Origin: Microbacterium sp. No. 7
Lineage (GTDB): Bacteria; Actinomycetota; Actinomycetes; Actinomycetales; Microbacteriaceae
Length of the DNA: 64,000 bases
Assembly (NCBI RefSeq): GCF_001314225.1
Contig: NZ_CP012697.1
Location: 3,658,001-3,722,000 of the forward strand
Direction of reading: 5' to 3'
The notes under the pieces were generated by a model. It was not told the origin of the DNA. It was given only the letters and a program-made list of their open reading frames with translations, and did no database searches. The position numbers and the translations under genes were made by a program. This document shows, piece after piece, positions 25,932-35,181 of this stretch (position 1 is its first letter; every line of letters begins with the position of its first letter).

Positions 25932-27621
25932 CCGCCGGCGGTACGCCGCGATCTACGGGCCCACGGCGGGCGACCAGGTGCGGCTCGGCGACACCGACCT
26001 GTGGATCGAGATCGAGCGCGATCTCACGGTCGGCGGCGAGGAGGCCGTCTTCGGCGGCGGCAAGTCGATCCGGGAGTCGATGGCACAGTCGGCCGCCTCG
26101 CGGGCCGACGGCGCCCTCGACACCGTCATCACGAACGCGATCGTGCTCGACTGGTGGGGCGTCGTGCGCGCCGACATCGGCATCCGCGACGGACGCATCG
26201 TCGGCCTCGGCCACGCCGGCAACCCCGACGTCGCCGACGGCATCGACCCCGACCTCGTGATCGGCCCGTCCACCGACGTGATCTCCGGCGAGGGCCGCAT
26301 CGTCACGGCGGGCGCGATCGACTCGCACGTGCACCTGCTGTCGCCGTCGCAGCTGCACGAGGCGCTCGCCACCGGCATCACGACGATCGTCGGCGGCGGC
26401 ACGGGCCCCTCGGAGGGGTCGAAGGCGACGACCGTGACGCCCGGCGCCTGGCACCTGGCGGCGATGCACCGCGCGCTCGACGCGGTTCCCGTCAACGTGC
26501 TGCTGCTCGGAAAGGGCAACACCGTCTCGGCCGCGGCGCTCGGCGAGCAGGCGCTCGCGGGCGCCGCGGGCTACAAGGTGCACGAGGACTGGGGGTCGAC
26601 GCCCGCCGCGATCGACGCCGCGCTGCGCGCCGCCGACGAGTGGGGCCTGCAGGTCGCGCTGCACTCCGACTCGCTCAACGAGGCGGGCTTCGTCGAGTCC
26701 ACGGTGGCGGCCATCGGCGACCGGTCGATCCACGCCTTCCACGTCGAGGGCGCCGGCGGCGGGCACGCCCCCGACATCCTCACCCTCGCGAGCCTGCCGC
26801 ACGTCATCCCCGGCTCGACCAACCCCACGCTGCCGCACACGGTCAACACCGTCGCCGAGCACCTCGACATGCTCATGGTGTGCCACCACCTCAACCCCGC
26901 CGTGCCCGAGGACCTCGCGTTCGCCGAGTCGCGCATCCGGGCCACGACGATCGCCGCCGAGGACATCCTGCACGACATGGGCGCCCTGTCGATCACGTCG
27001 TCCGACGCGCAGGCGATGGGCCGCATCGGCGAGGTGATCACGCGCACCTGGCAGGTCGCGCACGTCATGAAGCACCGGCGCGGGCCGCTCGGCACGGGCC
27101 TGCCCGCCGACAACGAGCGCGCGCGGCGCTACGTCGCCAAGTACACGGTCAACCCCGCGATCGCGCACGGCGTCGCCTGGGACATCGGCTCGGTCGAGAA
27201 GGGCAAGCTCGCCGACCTCGTCGTGTGGGACCCGCGGTTCTTCGGGGTGCGGCCCGCCGTCGTGATCAAGGGCGGCGCGATCGCGTGGGCCGCCCTCGGC
27301 GACCCCAACGCGTCGATCCCCACGCCGCAGCCCGTGCTGCAGCGGCCCGCGTTCGGCGACGCGATCGGCGCGTGCCTCTCGGCGACGTACGTGGCCCCCG
27401 CGGCGCTCGAGGCCGGCCTGGCGGGCACGCTCGGCCTGCGCCGGCGGCTCGCCGCCGTGCAGCCGACCCGCGCGATCGGCAAGGCCGACATGCGCAACAA
27501 CGACGCGCTGCCCCGCATCGCCATCCGGCCCGACACCTTCGAGATCGCGATCGACGGCGACGTGGTCGTGCCGGCGCCCGCCGAGACGCTGCCGCTCGCG
27601 CAGCTCTACTCCCTGTTCTGA
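25918..27621 (+). CDS. ureC: Urease alpha (catalytic) subunit
   Basis: The 567-residue amidohydrolase keeps every metal and catalytic residue visible in the family: HxH in DSHVHLLSP, the carboxylated lysine in GYKVHEDWG, His in ALHSDSLNE and [13 protein letters not shown], the flap His in VCHHLNP and the metal Asp in SSDAQAMG. It hydrolyses urea with two Ni2+ ions. The chosen ATG at 25918 overlaps ureB and gives the canonical N-terminus [20 protein letters not shown]. Confidence 0.97.
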   Translation: MARVDRRRYAAIYGPTAGDQVRLGDTDLWIEIERDLTVGGEEAVFGGGKSIRESMAQSAASRADGALDTVITNAIVLDWWGVVRADIGIRDGRIVGLGHAGNPDVADGIDPDLVIGPSTDVISGEGRIVTAGAIDSHVHLLSPSQLHEALATGITTIVGGGTGPSEGSKATTVTPGAWHLAAMHRALDAVPVNVLLLGKGNTVSAAALGEQALAGAAGYKVHEDWGSTPAAIDAALRAADEWGLQVALHSDSLNEAGFVESTVAAIGDRSIHAFHVEGAGGGHAPDILTLASLPHVIPGSTNPTLPHTVNTVAEHLDMLMVCHHLNPAVPEDLAFAESRIRATTIAAEDILHDMGALSITSSDAQAMGRIGEVITRTWQVAHVMKHRRGPLGTGLPADNERARRYVAKYTVNPAIAHGVAWDIGSVEKGKLADLVVWDPRFFGVRPAVVIKGGAIAWAALGDPNASIPTPQPVLQRPAFGDAIGACLSATYVAPAALEAGLAGTLGLRRRLAAVQPTRAIGKADMRNNDALPRIAIRPDTFEIAIDGDVVVPAPAETLPLAQLYSLF

Positions 27622-27636
27622 CCGGGCGCCCCGACC

Positions 27637-28305
27637 GTGCCGACCGCCGCCATCGTCTCGCTGCTCCTCGCCGACGCCCGCCTGCCCGCGGGCGGGTTCG
27701 CGCACTCCGCGGGCCTCGAGCCCGCGCTGCTGGGCGGCATGCCGCCGCACGCGGTGCCCGCCTATCTGCGCGCCCGCGTGCGCACGACCGCGCTGACGGA
27801 TGCCGCCGTCGCGGTCGTCGCGCGGCACGTGCTGCACCAGGGGGCGGGCAGCGCGGCATCCGTCGAGCGCGCGTGGGCGGCGCGCACGCCGAGCCCCGCG
27901 ATGCGCGCCGCGTCGCGCGACCTCGGCCGGGGCCTGCTGCGTCTCGCCCGGCGCCTGTGGCCCGCGTCGGCGGCGCTCGCCGCGCTCGGCGACGACCCCG
28001 CGCCGCCCCGCCCCCTCGTGCTCGGCGCGATCGCCGCCGAGACGGGCATCGACGCCGCGACGCTCGTGCGCGTCTCGGTGTACGACGACGTCGCGTGCGC
28101 CGTCGCCGCGCTGCTCAAGCTCGAGCCGGGCGACCCGGCCGCGGGCGTCTCGCTCACGCTCGACGCGTGCGCGACCGTCGAGGAGGAGATCGACCGGATC
28201 GCGGCGCTCACCGCGCCCGACCAGATCCCTGCGGAGAGCGCTCCGCAGGCCGAGGCGTGGGCAGAGGACCACGCGCTGACCGACAGGAGGCTCTTCCGTG
28301 CCTGA
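27637..28305 (+). CDS. ureF: Urease accessory protein UreF
   Basis: The 222-residue all-helical protein opens with [20 protein letters not shown], the UreF signature. UreF with UreD docks on apo-urease and controls GTP hydrolysis by UreG during nickel delivery. It starts at a GTG 15 bases after ureC. Its end overlaps ureG by 8 bases. No ureE lies in the operon. Confidence 0.9.
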   Translation: MPTAAIVSLLLADARLPAGGFAHSAGLEPALLGGMPPHAVPAYLRARVRTTALTDAAVAVVARHVLHQGAGSAASVERAWAARTPSPAMRAASRDLGRGLLRLARRLWPASAALAALGDDPAPPRPLVLGAIAAETGIDAATLVRVSVYDDVACAVAALLKLEPGDPAAGVSLTLDACATVEEEIDRIAALTAPDQIPAESAPQAEAWAEDHALTDRRLFRA

Positions 28306-29104
28306 CCACGCGTCCACCCCCGCATCCGCTGCCGTCCCGCATGCGCCCTCCCGGGCGCTCCATGCTCCTGCCCGGGCGCTCCGCTTGGGCGTCGCCGGCC
28401 CCGTCGGCACCGGCAAGTCGTCGCTCATCGCGACCGTGTGCCGCGTGCTCGCCGACGAGCTGCGGCTCGGCGTCATCACCAACGACATCTACACCGACGA
28501 GGACGCGCGCTTCCTGCGCTCGGCGGGCGTGCTCGAGCCCGAGCGCATCCGGGCCGTCGAGACGGGGGCGTGCCCGCACACCGCCATCCGCGACGACATC
28601 ACGACCAACCTGCTCGCCGCCGAGGACCTGGAGCGCGAGTTCGCCCCGCTCGACGTCGTGCTCATCGAGTCGGGCGGCGACAACCTCACGGCGACGTTCT
28701 CGCCCGCCCTCGTCGACGCGCAGATCTTCGTGCTCGACGTCGCGGGCGGCGGCGACGTCGCGCGCAAGGGCGGCCCGGGCATCGGCCGCGCCGACCTGCT
28801 CGTGGTCAACAAGACCGACCTCGCCCCCTATGTCGGCGTCGACGTCGACCTCATGGTCGCCGACGCCACGGCCGCCCGCGACGGACGCGCCGTGCTCGCG
28901 CTGTCGCGCAGCGACGAGGCATCCGTCGGCGCCCTGCGCGCGTGGGTGCTCACGGTGCTCGACGCGCACCGCCGCGGCGTGCACGTGCCGCAGGACCCGG
29001 GGCCGATGGCGCCGCACTTCCACGCCGACGAGGAGCACCCCGACGGCGGCTACGTGCACGCCCACGGCGAGCACGAGCACGAGCACTCCCACGATCGGGC
29101 ATGA
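28298..29104 (+). CDS. ureG: Urease accessory GTPase UreG with C-terminal His-rich tail
   Basis: The 268-residue SIMIBI GTPase has P-loop GPVGTGKSS, the nickel-binding CPH in [17 protein letters not shown] and [10 protein letters not shown]. UreG proteins are usually about 205 residues. This one has a 30-residue Ala/Pro-rich N-terminal extension and a C-terminal tail of about 30 residues with nine histidines ([13 protein letters not shown]), which may store or deliver Ni2+ in place of the missing UreE. Start GTG at 28298; a later start would remove the N-terminal extension. Confidence 0.95.
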   Translation: MPDHASTPASAAVPHAPSRALHAPARALRLGVAGPVGTGKSSLIATVCRVLADELRLGVITNDIYTDEDARFLRSAGVLEPERIRAVETGACPHTAIRDDITTNLLAAEDLEREFAPLDVVLIESGGDNLTATFSPALVDAQIFVLDVAGGGDVARKGGPGIGRADLLVVNKTDLAPYVGVDVDLMVADATAARDGRAVLALSRSDEASVGALRAWVLTVLDAHRRGVHVPQDPGPMAPHFHADEEHPDGGYVHAHGEHEHEHSHDRA

Positions 29105-29931
29105 CGGCGACCCGCATCGCGGTGACGCGCGCCGAGCCCCGATCGCACGTCGACGTCGCGGTCGGGGCCCTCGCGCCGCGCATCGTCGACCGCGGCCCCG
29201 CGCACGCGCACGTCGCGATCGCCGCGGCGGGCATGCTGCTGCTGTCGGGCGATCGCGTGCGGATCGACGTCGACGTCGGCGACGGCTGCACGCTCGAGAT
29301 CGACGACGTCGGCGGGACCGTCGCCTATCCGTCGATCGGCGAGGCCGCGACGTGGACGCTCGACATCCGGGTGGGCGAGGACGCCACGCTCCTCTGGCAC
29401 GGCCTTCCGTTCGTGATCGCGACGGATGCCGACGTGCGGCGCCGCACGACGATCCGCTGCGCGGCCGGCGGCGCCGTGCTGCTGCGCGAGACGCTCGTGC
29501 TCGGCCGGCACGGCGAGGCGGGCGGGCGGCTGCACTCGCAGCTCACGGCGACCGACACCGCGGGCGACCTGCTCGTCGAGCACCTCGTCCTCGACGGCGA
29601 CGACCCCGTGCCCGGCGTGCGCGGCACGCACCGCGTGCTCGACGCGGTGATCGCGCTCGGCTGGCGCCCGCCGGCGCGGCCCCGCGATCTCGTGCTGGAG
29701 GCCCCGGGGGCCGTCGCGCGCTTCCTCGGCGCGGCCGGCCACGAGTCGCCGCTCGACGGCGCGTGGCGGGAGTGGCGCGACGCGATCAGGACGCGCGGCG
29801 ACGCGGTCGGGGCACGGGACGACGCGGTCCGGGCACGCGACGTGGTCAGGACGCGCGGCGGCGCGGTCGGGCTACGGGACGACGCGGCCAGGACGCACGA
29901 CGCGGTCAGCACGCGCGGCGGCGCGGCGTGA
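29101..29931 (+). CDS. ureD: Urease accessory protein UreD (UreH) with repeated C-terminal tail
   Basis: The 276-residue protein contains the UreD core ([32 protein letters not shown] and [10 protein letters not shown]). UreD forms a scaffold with UreF for nickel insertion. It overlaps ureG by 4 bases. The last 50 residues, outside the usual domain, are a degenerate repeat of 6-7 residues ([14 protein letters not shown] and variants) from 29779 on, and the final 26 bases overlap the convergent cbiN gene. Confidence 0.88.
   Translation: MTATRIAVTRAEPRSHVDVAVGALAPRIVDRGPAHAHVAIAAAGMLLLSGDRVRIDVDVGDGCTLEIDDVGGTVAYPSIGEAATWTLDIRVGEDATLLWHGLPFVIATDADVRRRTTIRCAAGGAVLLRETLVLGRHGEAGGRLHSQLTATDTAGDLLVEHLVLDGDDPVPGVRGTHRVLDAVIALGWRPPARPRDLVLEAPGAVARFLGAAGHESPLDGAWREWRDAIRTRGDAVGARDDAVRARDVVRTRGGAVGLRDDAARTHDAVSTRGGAA
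29779..29930 (+). repeat. Intragenic 18/21-bp tandem repeat in the ureD 3' end
   Basis: About seven units built on GACGCGGTCNGGNCRCG follow each other in frame, some 21 bp and some 18 bp long, encoding an Arg/Asp/Ala-rich tail. Length steps of 3 bp keep the reading frame, suggesting replication slippage. Confidence 0.7.
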
Positions 29932-30244
29932 GCCGCCGCATCCCGCGCACGAGCATCCACGCCACGGCGAAGGTCACGAGGCATCCGACGGCGCCCGCGA
30001 TCGCCGTGCCGAGCCCCGGCGACGCGACGAACGAGCTCTCGTAGTCGGCGAACGGGCCGCCGGCGGTGGCGCTGTCGACGGCCGTGTGCGCGAAGCCGAG
30101 CGACTCCGCGACGAACTCCAGCCCGTCGGGGTGTCCCGACGCGAACAGGCTCGCGACGCACGCGAGCACGAGGGCGACGATCACGGCGCCGATCGCGAAG
30201 GCGCGCGTCGAGACGCGCGGGGCGCTCGTCGGCGTCGCCGTCAT
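29906..30244 (-). CDS. Nickel/cobalt ECF transporter small subunit CbiN/NikN-like (PDGLE domain)
   Basis: The 112-residue protein has two membrane segments flanking an external loop with SGHPDGLEFVAESLGF, the PDGLE motif of CbiN/NikN-type subunits. It would assist metal loading of CbiM. The ATG overlaps the cbiM stop by 4 bases. No CbiQ or CbiO gene follows; instead the gene converges on ureD and overlaps it by 26 bases. Confidence 0.82.
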   Translation of the reverse strand: MTATPTSAPRVSTRAFAIGAVIVALVLACVASLFASGHPDGLEFVAESLGFAHTAVDSATAGGPFADYESSFVASPGLGTAIAGAVGCLVTFAVAWMLVRGMRRLTPRRRAC

Positions 30245-30927
30245 GCCGGCACCGCCTCGGAGGGGCGGGTCGCTCGCGGGGCCGGCCGGGCGCCGTGCAC
30301 GAGGTCGGGACGCGTCGCCATGACGACCGCGACGACGACCGCCGTGATGAGCGCCTCGCCGACGCCGATGAGCGCGTGCCAGCCGACCATCGAGGCCAGC
30401 ACGGCGTCGAGCGGCAGGGGCGCCTGCCCGCCCACGGCGAACAGCAGCCCGAACGCGAGGGATGCCGCGGGCACCGACACGAACGCGCCGAGCGCCGCGG
30501 CGGCCACGACCGACCACGGGCGCCGCGGCAGCAGGCGCTGCGCGAGCCGCGCCACGCCCCAGCCGGCGGCGATCGCGACGACCCCCATGAGCGTGATGTT
30601 GGTGCCGAGCGCGGTGAGGCCGCCGTCGGCGAACACGACGGCCTGCACGACCAGCACGACGCTGAGGCACAGCAGCCCGAGCGCGGGCCCCAGCAGCATC
30701 GCCGCGAGCACGCCGCCCATGAGATGGCCGCTCGTGCCGGCGGCGACGGGGAAGTTGACCATCTGCGCCGCGAAGACGACCGTGGTCACGAGCGGAAGGA
30801 GCGGCGCCGTGCGCTCGTCGATGCCCGTGCGGCGCGTGCGGTGCAGGGCGAGGCCCACCGCCGCCGCGGCCACCAGGCCCGTCGCGACCGACGTGGGCGT
30901 GTCGAGAAAACCGTCGGGAACGTGCAC
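30241..30927 (-). CDS. Nickel/cobalt ECF transporter substrate-specific subunit CbiM/NikM
   Basis: Started at the GTG at 30927, directly after AAGGAGGTCAC, the product is 228 residues and begins MHVPDGFLD. In CbiM/NikM the N-terminal Met-His pair is a metal ligand, so this start is well supported; the longer in-frame start at 30954 would bury it. Six to seven membrane segments and GTSGHLMGG follow, typical of the family. Next to urease, nickel is the probable substrate. Confidence 0.88.
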   Translation of the reverse strand: MHVPDGFLDTPTSVATGLVAAAAVGLALHRTRRTGIDERTAPLLPLVTTVVFAAQMVNFPVAAGTSGHLMGGVLAAMLLGPALGLLCLSVVLVVQAVVFADGGLTALGTNITLMGVVAIAAGWGVARLAQRLLPRRPWSVVAAAALGAFVSVPAASLAFGLLFAVGGQAPLPLDAVLASMVGWHALIGVGEALITAVVVAVVMATRPDLVHGARPAPRATRPSEAVPA

Positions 30928-31081
30928 GTGACCTCCTTGCGTCCGGCGCGGCACCGCCGCATCCGCCCCTCACGCTAGCCCCGCCCGGCGCACCCCCCGT
31001 TTCCCCCCGGTTACCCCCACGTTTCCCACCCCCGCGAGACGGCGGGCGCGGGGTGGATGCGGGGGCGCGGGACGCGCGGGG

Positions 31082-31876
31082 TCAGCGGGAGCTGGCGATG
31101 GGGATGACGAGGGGGGTGCCGAGGACGGGGTCGGTGAGCACGCGGGCGGTGAGGCCGAAGACCTCGTGCAGCAGGTCCTCGGTGAGCACGTCGACGGGGC
31201 GGCCCGCGGCGGCGAGCGCGCCGTCCTTCAGCACGACGAGGTGGTCGGCGTACCGCGCGGCCTGGTTCAGGTCGTGCAGCACGAGCACCATCGTGCGCGC
31301 CTCCTCGCGGTTGAGCCGCCGGCAGAGCTCCAGCACGTCGAGCTGGTGCGCGATGTCGAGGTACGTCGTCGGCTCGTCGAGGAGCATGACGGGCGTGTCC
31401 TGCGCGAGCAGCATCGCGATCCACACGCGCTGCCGCTGGCCGCCCGAGAGCTCGTCGACGGCCCGGTCGGCGAGCTCGGCGATGCCCGTCGCCGCCATCG
31501 CCCGCTGCACCGCGGCCTCGTCGTCGAGCGACCACTGCTGCAGCATCCGCTGGTGCGGGAACCGGCCGCGGCCGACGAGGTCGGCGACGGTGATGCCGAA
31601 CGGCGCGACCGACGACTGCGGCAGCAGGCCGAGCCGGCGGGCGAGCTCCTTGGGCGCGAGCCGGCGCACGTCCTCGCCGTGCAGCAGCACGTGGCCGCTC
31701 TTCGGCGCGAGCAGGCGCGACAGGGCGCGCAGCAGCGTCGACTTGCCGCACGCGTTGGGGCCGATGATGACGGTCACGCCGCCCTCGGGGATCTCGACGG
31801 TGAGGTCCTCCGCGACCTGGCGGGCGTCATACGAGAGCGTGACGGACTGCGCGTGCAGCGCGGGTGCCGATGTCAT
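31082..31876 (-). CDS. Siderophore ABC importer ATPase (FepC-type)
   Basis: The 264-residue ATPase has Walker A GPNACGKSTLLRALSRLL, signature LSGGQRQRVWIAMLLAQ and Walker B VMLLDEPTTYLDI, the usual FepC/FhuC set for ferric-siderophore import. It is the last gene of a binding protein-permease-permease-ATPase operon, one base after the second permease. Confidence 0.93.
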   Translation of the reverse strand: MTSAPALHAQSVTLSYDARQVAEDLTVEIPEGGVTVIIGPNACGKSTLLRALSRLLAPKSGHVLLHGEDVRRLAPKELARRLGLLPQSSVAPFGITVADLVGRGRFPHQRMLQQWSLDDEAAVQRAMAATGIAELADRAVDELSGGQRQRVWIAMLLAQDTPVMLLDEPTTYLDIAHQLDVLELCRRLNREEARTMVLVLHDLNQAARYADHLVVLKDGALAAAGRPVDVLTEDLLHEVFGLTARVLTDPVLGTPLVIPIASSR

Positions 31877-31877
31877 G

Positions 31878-32933
31878 TCATACCTGCTTCGAACGGGTCA
31901 GGAGCCAGATGAGATAGACGCCGCCGATGATCCCCGTCATCCGCCCGATCGGGACGGTCGCAGCGAAGGGAAGGCTCTGCGAGAGCACGTCGGCGACGAC
32001 GAGGATGCAGGCGCCCATCGCGGCGGCGCTGACGACCGGCATCCCCCGGGCGTGCGTGAGCCGGGTCACGAGCTGCGGCGCGGCGAGCGCGACGAAGGCG
32101 ATGGGGCCGGCGGCGCCGACCGCGAGCCCCGCGAGCATGACGGCGAGCACCATCATCCACACGCGTGTGCGCTCGACGCGCACGCCGAGCTGCTGCGCCA
32201 GGTCATCGCCCATCTCCATCATCGAGGCGCGGCGCGCGAGCGCGGCGACGATCGGGACGATGATCAGCGTGCCCACGAGCACGGGCGCGGCGTGCGCCCA
32301 GTTGCGCGCCGACAGCGAGCCGGCGAGCCACAGGTTGGCGGCGATCGCGTTGTCGAGGTCGCCGAGCACGAGCATGAGGCCGTTCACGGCGCCGAGCACG
32401 GCGCCGACGCCGATCCCGACGAGGATCAGCCGGTATCCGCCGGTGACGCCGCCCTTCACCGACAGCAGGTACACGACGATGGCGGTGCCGAGGCCGCCCG
32501 CGACGGCGCCCAGCGACACCTGCACGGGCCCCGCCTGGAAGAGCACGATCTGCGTGATCGCGCCCGTCGCGGCGCCCGTCGTGAACCCGATGACGTCGGG
32601 CGAGCCGAGCGCGTTGCGCGACACCGACTGGAACACGGCGCCCGAGACCCCCAGCGCCGCGCCGCAGAACAGCGCGGTGACGACGCGCGGAAGCCGGATG
32701 CCGTGCACGATCTGCGCGTGCTTCGGCTCCGCCTCGGCGCCGAGCAGCGCCGCGACGACCTCGCCGAGGCTCAGCCGCACGGTGCCGACCTGCATCGCGA
32801 CGATGCCGAGCACGACGACGAGCACGAGCAGCACGGCCGTCACGATCGCCAGACGAGGCGAGACGACGAGGGAGACGCGGCCGCGCCGCCAGACGAATCC
32901 GCGCGGATGCGGGGAGCGGACGGATGCGGTCAT
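31878..32933 (-). CDS. FecCD-family siderophore permease 2
   Basis: The 351-residue permease has about ten membrane segments and family motifs RLPRVVTALFCGAALGVSGA, FQSVSRNALGSPDVIGFTTG and GPIAFVALAAPQLVTRL. It pairs with the adjacent permease; the start overlaps that gene's stop (ATGA). Confidence 0.92.
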   Translation of the reverse strand: MTASVRSPHPRGFVWRRGRVSLVVSPRLAIVTAVLLVLVVVLGIVAMQVGTVRLSLGEVVAALLGAEAEPKHAQIVHGIRLPRVVTALFCGAALGVSGAVFQSVSRNALGSPDVIGFTTGAATGAITQIVLFQAGPVQVSLGAVAGGLGTAIVVYLLSVKGGVTGGYRLILVGIGVGAVLGAVNGLMLVLGDLDNAIAANLWLAGSLSARNWAHAAPVLVGTLIIVPIVAALARRASMMEMGDDLAQQLGVRVERTRVWMMVLAVMLAGLAVGAAGPIAFVALAAPQLVTRLTHARGMPVVSAAAMGACILVVADVLSQSLPFAATVPIGRMTGIIGGVYLIWLLTRSKQV

Positions 32934-33946
32934 AGCTGGGCCAGCCTGCGGGTGCGCACGAGGTAGACGAAGAACGGTCCGCCCAGCAGGGCGACCATGA
33001 TGCCGACGCTCACCTCGCCTTTGGGAGGGATGACGCGCCCGAGCGTGTCGGCCACGACGATGAGGAGCGCGGCGAGCAGGCCCGAGTAGGGCAGCACCCA
33101 CCGGTGGTCGACGCCCGCGACGAGCCGCGCGAGGTGCGGCGCCGCGAGGCCGAGGAACGCGATCGGCCCGGCGGCCGCGGTCGCGGAGCCCGCGAGCACG
33201 ATCACCGCGACGCCCGCGAGGGCCCACACGCGGTTGGGGCTGCCGCCGAGCGAGCGGCTGAGGTCCTCGCCGAGCATGGCGGCGTCGAGGGGGCGCGCGA
33301 GTGCGAAGGCGAGCACGAGGCCGACCGCGGCGAGGAGGCCCACGGGAAGCAGCACCTCGTATCCGCGGCCCGCGACCGATCCGACCATCCAGTGCCGGTA
33401 GCGGTCGAAGACCTCCTCGAGGCCGTTGATGATGATGAGCTGGGTGAGCGCGCCGAGCACGACGGTGAGCGCCGCGCCGGCGAGCACGAGCCGCACCGGG
33501 TTGGTGCCGCGCCGCACGCCGCCGAGCAGGTACACGGCGGCGCCCGCGAGCGCGGCGCCGAGCAGCCCGAGCCACATGTAGTCGACGGGCTCGGTGAGCG
33601 AGAAGAACGCGATGCCGCAGGCGATCAGCACGGCGGCGCCCGCGTTGACGCCGAGGATGCCGGGCTCGGCGAGCGGGTTGCGGGTGAGCGCCTGCATGAC
33701 GGCGCCCGCGACGCCCAGGCAGAGCCCGACGAGCACCGAGACGAGGGCGCGCGGGATCCGCTGGTTGACGACCAGCAGGTGCTCCGAGCTCTCGGGGTCG
33801 AAGGCCACGATCGCCTGCCAGGTGGTCGCGATCGGGATGTCGCGCGTGCCGAAGCAGGCGCTCACGAACACCGAGATCACGACGAGGGCGATGAGCACGA
33901 CGATGCCGAGGCGTCGACGGGCGAATCGTGCGGGGACGGATGCCAT
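32930..33946 (-). CDS. FecCD-family siderophore permease 1
   Basis: The 338-residue permease contains RIPRALVSVLVGLCLGVAGA, MQALTRNPLAEPGILGVNAG and GPIAFLGLAAPHLARL. It begins about 50 bases after the binding-protein gene. Two different permeases form the heterodimeric channel of this importer. Confidence 0.92.
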   Translation of the reverse strand: MASVPARFARRRLGIVVLIALVVISVFVSACFGTRDIPIATTWQAIVAFDPESSEHLLVVNQRIPRALVSVLVGLCLGVAGAVMQALTRNPLAEPGILGVNAGAAVLIACGIAFFSLTEPVDYMWLGLLGAALAGAAVYLLGGVRRGTNPVRLVLAGAALTVVLGALTQLIIINGLEEVFDRYRHWMVGSVAGRGYEVLLPVGLLAAVGLVLAFALARPLDAAMLGEDLSRSLGGSPNRVWALAGVAVIVLAGSATAAAGPIAFLGLAAPHLARLVAGVDHRWVLPYSGLLAALLIVVADTLGRVIPPKGEVSVGIMVALLGGPFFVYLVRTRRLAQL

Positions 33947-33995
33947 GGGCGCGCGGAGGGCGACGCCGGCGGGCCGCCGACGTCGCCCGGTGGCG

Positions 33996-35006
33996 TCAGC
34001 TGCCGAAGAGCTCGACGATGTGGTCGACGATCTGCGTCGCGCTGAACTTGTCGACGCGGAACGAGTTCTTGCCGAGGCCGTACACCTGGCCCGCCTTGAC
34101 CGACGGCACGTTGGCCATCGTCGGGTCCTGGGCGAACTTCTGCGCGCCCTCGTCGTCCTGGGCGAGGATGAACGTGGTCTCGCTCGTGAGCTCGGTGAGG
34201 TTCTCGTAGGTCGCGAAGACGAAGTCGGAGCGCTGCTCGGTGATCGTGTGCCACTCGATGGGCGGGTCCTCGAGCGTGAAGCCGAGCGACTCGAGCACGT
34301 CGCCGTGCACCGATCCCTTGCGCGCGATGTTGTTGTTCTCGCCCGGGCCGTTGAAGCTGAAGATGTTGGCGGTGCCCGCCGGGACGGTGATCTTCGTCGC
34401 CGCGTCGGCGACGTAGGCGTCGTAGTCGGCGACGGCCGCGGCCGCCTCCTCCTCCAGGCCCGTGGCCTCGCCGAGCTCCAGGGCGAGCTCCTGCCAGGTC
34501 ACGACGCCGTAGTCGATGATGATCGTCGGGGCGATCGCCTTGAGCTCTTCGACGTTGTCGATGAGCGAGTCGGCGCCGCCGCGGGCGACGACGATGAGGT
34601 CGGGGTCCTGCGCGATGATCGCCTCGAGGTCGACCTCGCCGACCGGGAAGAGGTTCTCGACGCCCTTCTCCTCGGCGATGTCGGCCCACTGGCCGAAGAA
34701 CTGGCCGTTCGCCGCCGAGCCCGACGCCACGACGGGTGCGTCGATCGCGAGCAGCGTGCCGGTCGCGGTCACGGTCGTCGAGACGATGTTCGTCGGCTGC
34801 TCCGGGATCTCGGTGACCGTGCCGTCGGTGTTCTCGAACTCGCGGGGCCAGTCGCCCGCGACCGCGGTCTCCTCCGTGTCGGCGGTCTCGGCAGGGCCGT
34901 CGGCGTTCTCGCTCGCCGGCGAGCAGCCGACCAGCGCGACGGCACCGGTGACGAGGAGGGCGAGCCCGCTCGCCCATCGGGTGCGCCGGGTGGGGACGTG
35001 CAGCAT
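33996..35006 (-). CDS. Iron-siderophore-binding lipoprotein (FepB/FecB-like)
   Basis: The 336-residue precursor has lipobox VALVGC (Cys28), an acidic linker and a type III binding-protein fold with FENTDGTVTEIPEQPTNIV and DLEAIIAQDPDLIVVARGG. It delivers a ferric siderophore to the permease pair. It is divergent from the fusion gene at 35182, and an iron-box-like sequence lies between them. Confidence 0.92.
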   Translation of the reverse strand: MLHVPTRRTRWASGLALLVTGAVALVGCSPASENADGPAETADTEETAVAGDWPREFENTDGTVTEIPEQPTNIVSTTVTATGTLLAIDAPVVASGSAANGQFFGQWADIAEEKGVENLFPVGEVDLEAIIAQDPDLIVVARGGADSLIDNVEELKAIAPTIIIDYGVVTWQELALELGEATGLEEEAAAAVADYDAYVADAATKITVPAGTANIFSFNGPGENNNIARKGSVHGDVLESLGFTLEDPPIEWHTITEQRSDFVFATYENLTELTSETTFILAQDDEGAQKFAQDPTMANVPSVKAGQVYGLGKNSFRVDKFSATQIVDHIVELFGS

Positions 35007-35099
35007 GGAGGTTCCTTTCGGTCGACACGGCGCGGGCGGCGCTTCGCGTGACGCGTGACGGAGGACGCGTGCCGGATCGCCGCAGGAAATGCCGTTAAC

Positions 35100-35118
35100 T
35101 ATGGAATGCCTTACCTAC
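35100..35118. promoter_or_regulatory. Candidate DtxR/IdeR iron box
   Basis: On the minus strand the sequence reads GTAGGTAAGGCATTCCATA. Against the IdeR consensus TTAGGTTAGSCTAACCTAA it matches 12 of 19 positions, including the AGG and GGC core. It is placed between the divergent siderophore importer and siderophore-interacting-protein genes, where iron repression is expected. Confidence 0.45.
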
Positions 35119-35181
35119 CCTACCTCTGATGTATCCGTCGGCCGAAAGCCGATCTCGCACTCACCTTCCAGGAGCACCCCC

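Noticed and set aside
25891..28488. An 865-codon minus-strand open frame opposite ureC-ureG
   Set aside because: Mirror reading of conserved urease genes, with no recognisable domain.
26001..30044. A 1347-codon open frame across the urease operon
   Set aside because: It is an out-of-frame reading of ureC, ureF, ureG and ureD with Arg/Pro-rich composition, caused by the scarcity of stops in very GC-rich DNA. The true genes have complete active-site motifs in their own frames.
30928..31081. Cobalamin or NiCo riboswitch upstream of cbiM
   Set aside because: No conserved riboswitch blocks were seen in the C-rich gap between cbiM and the siderophore ATPase gene.
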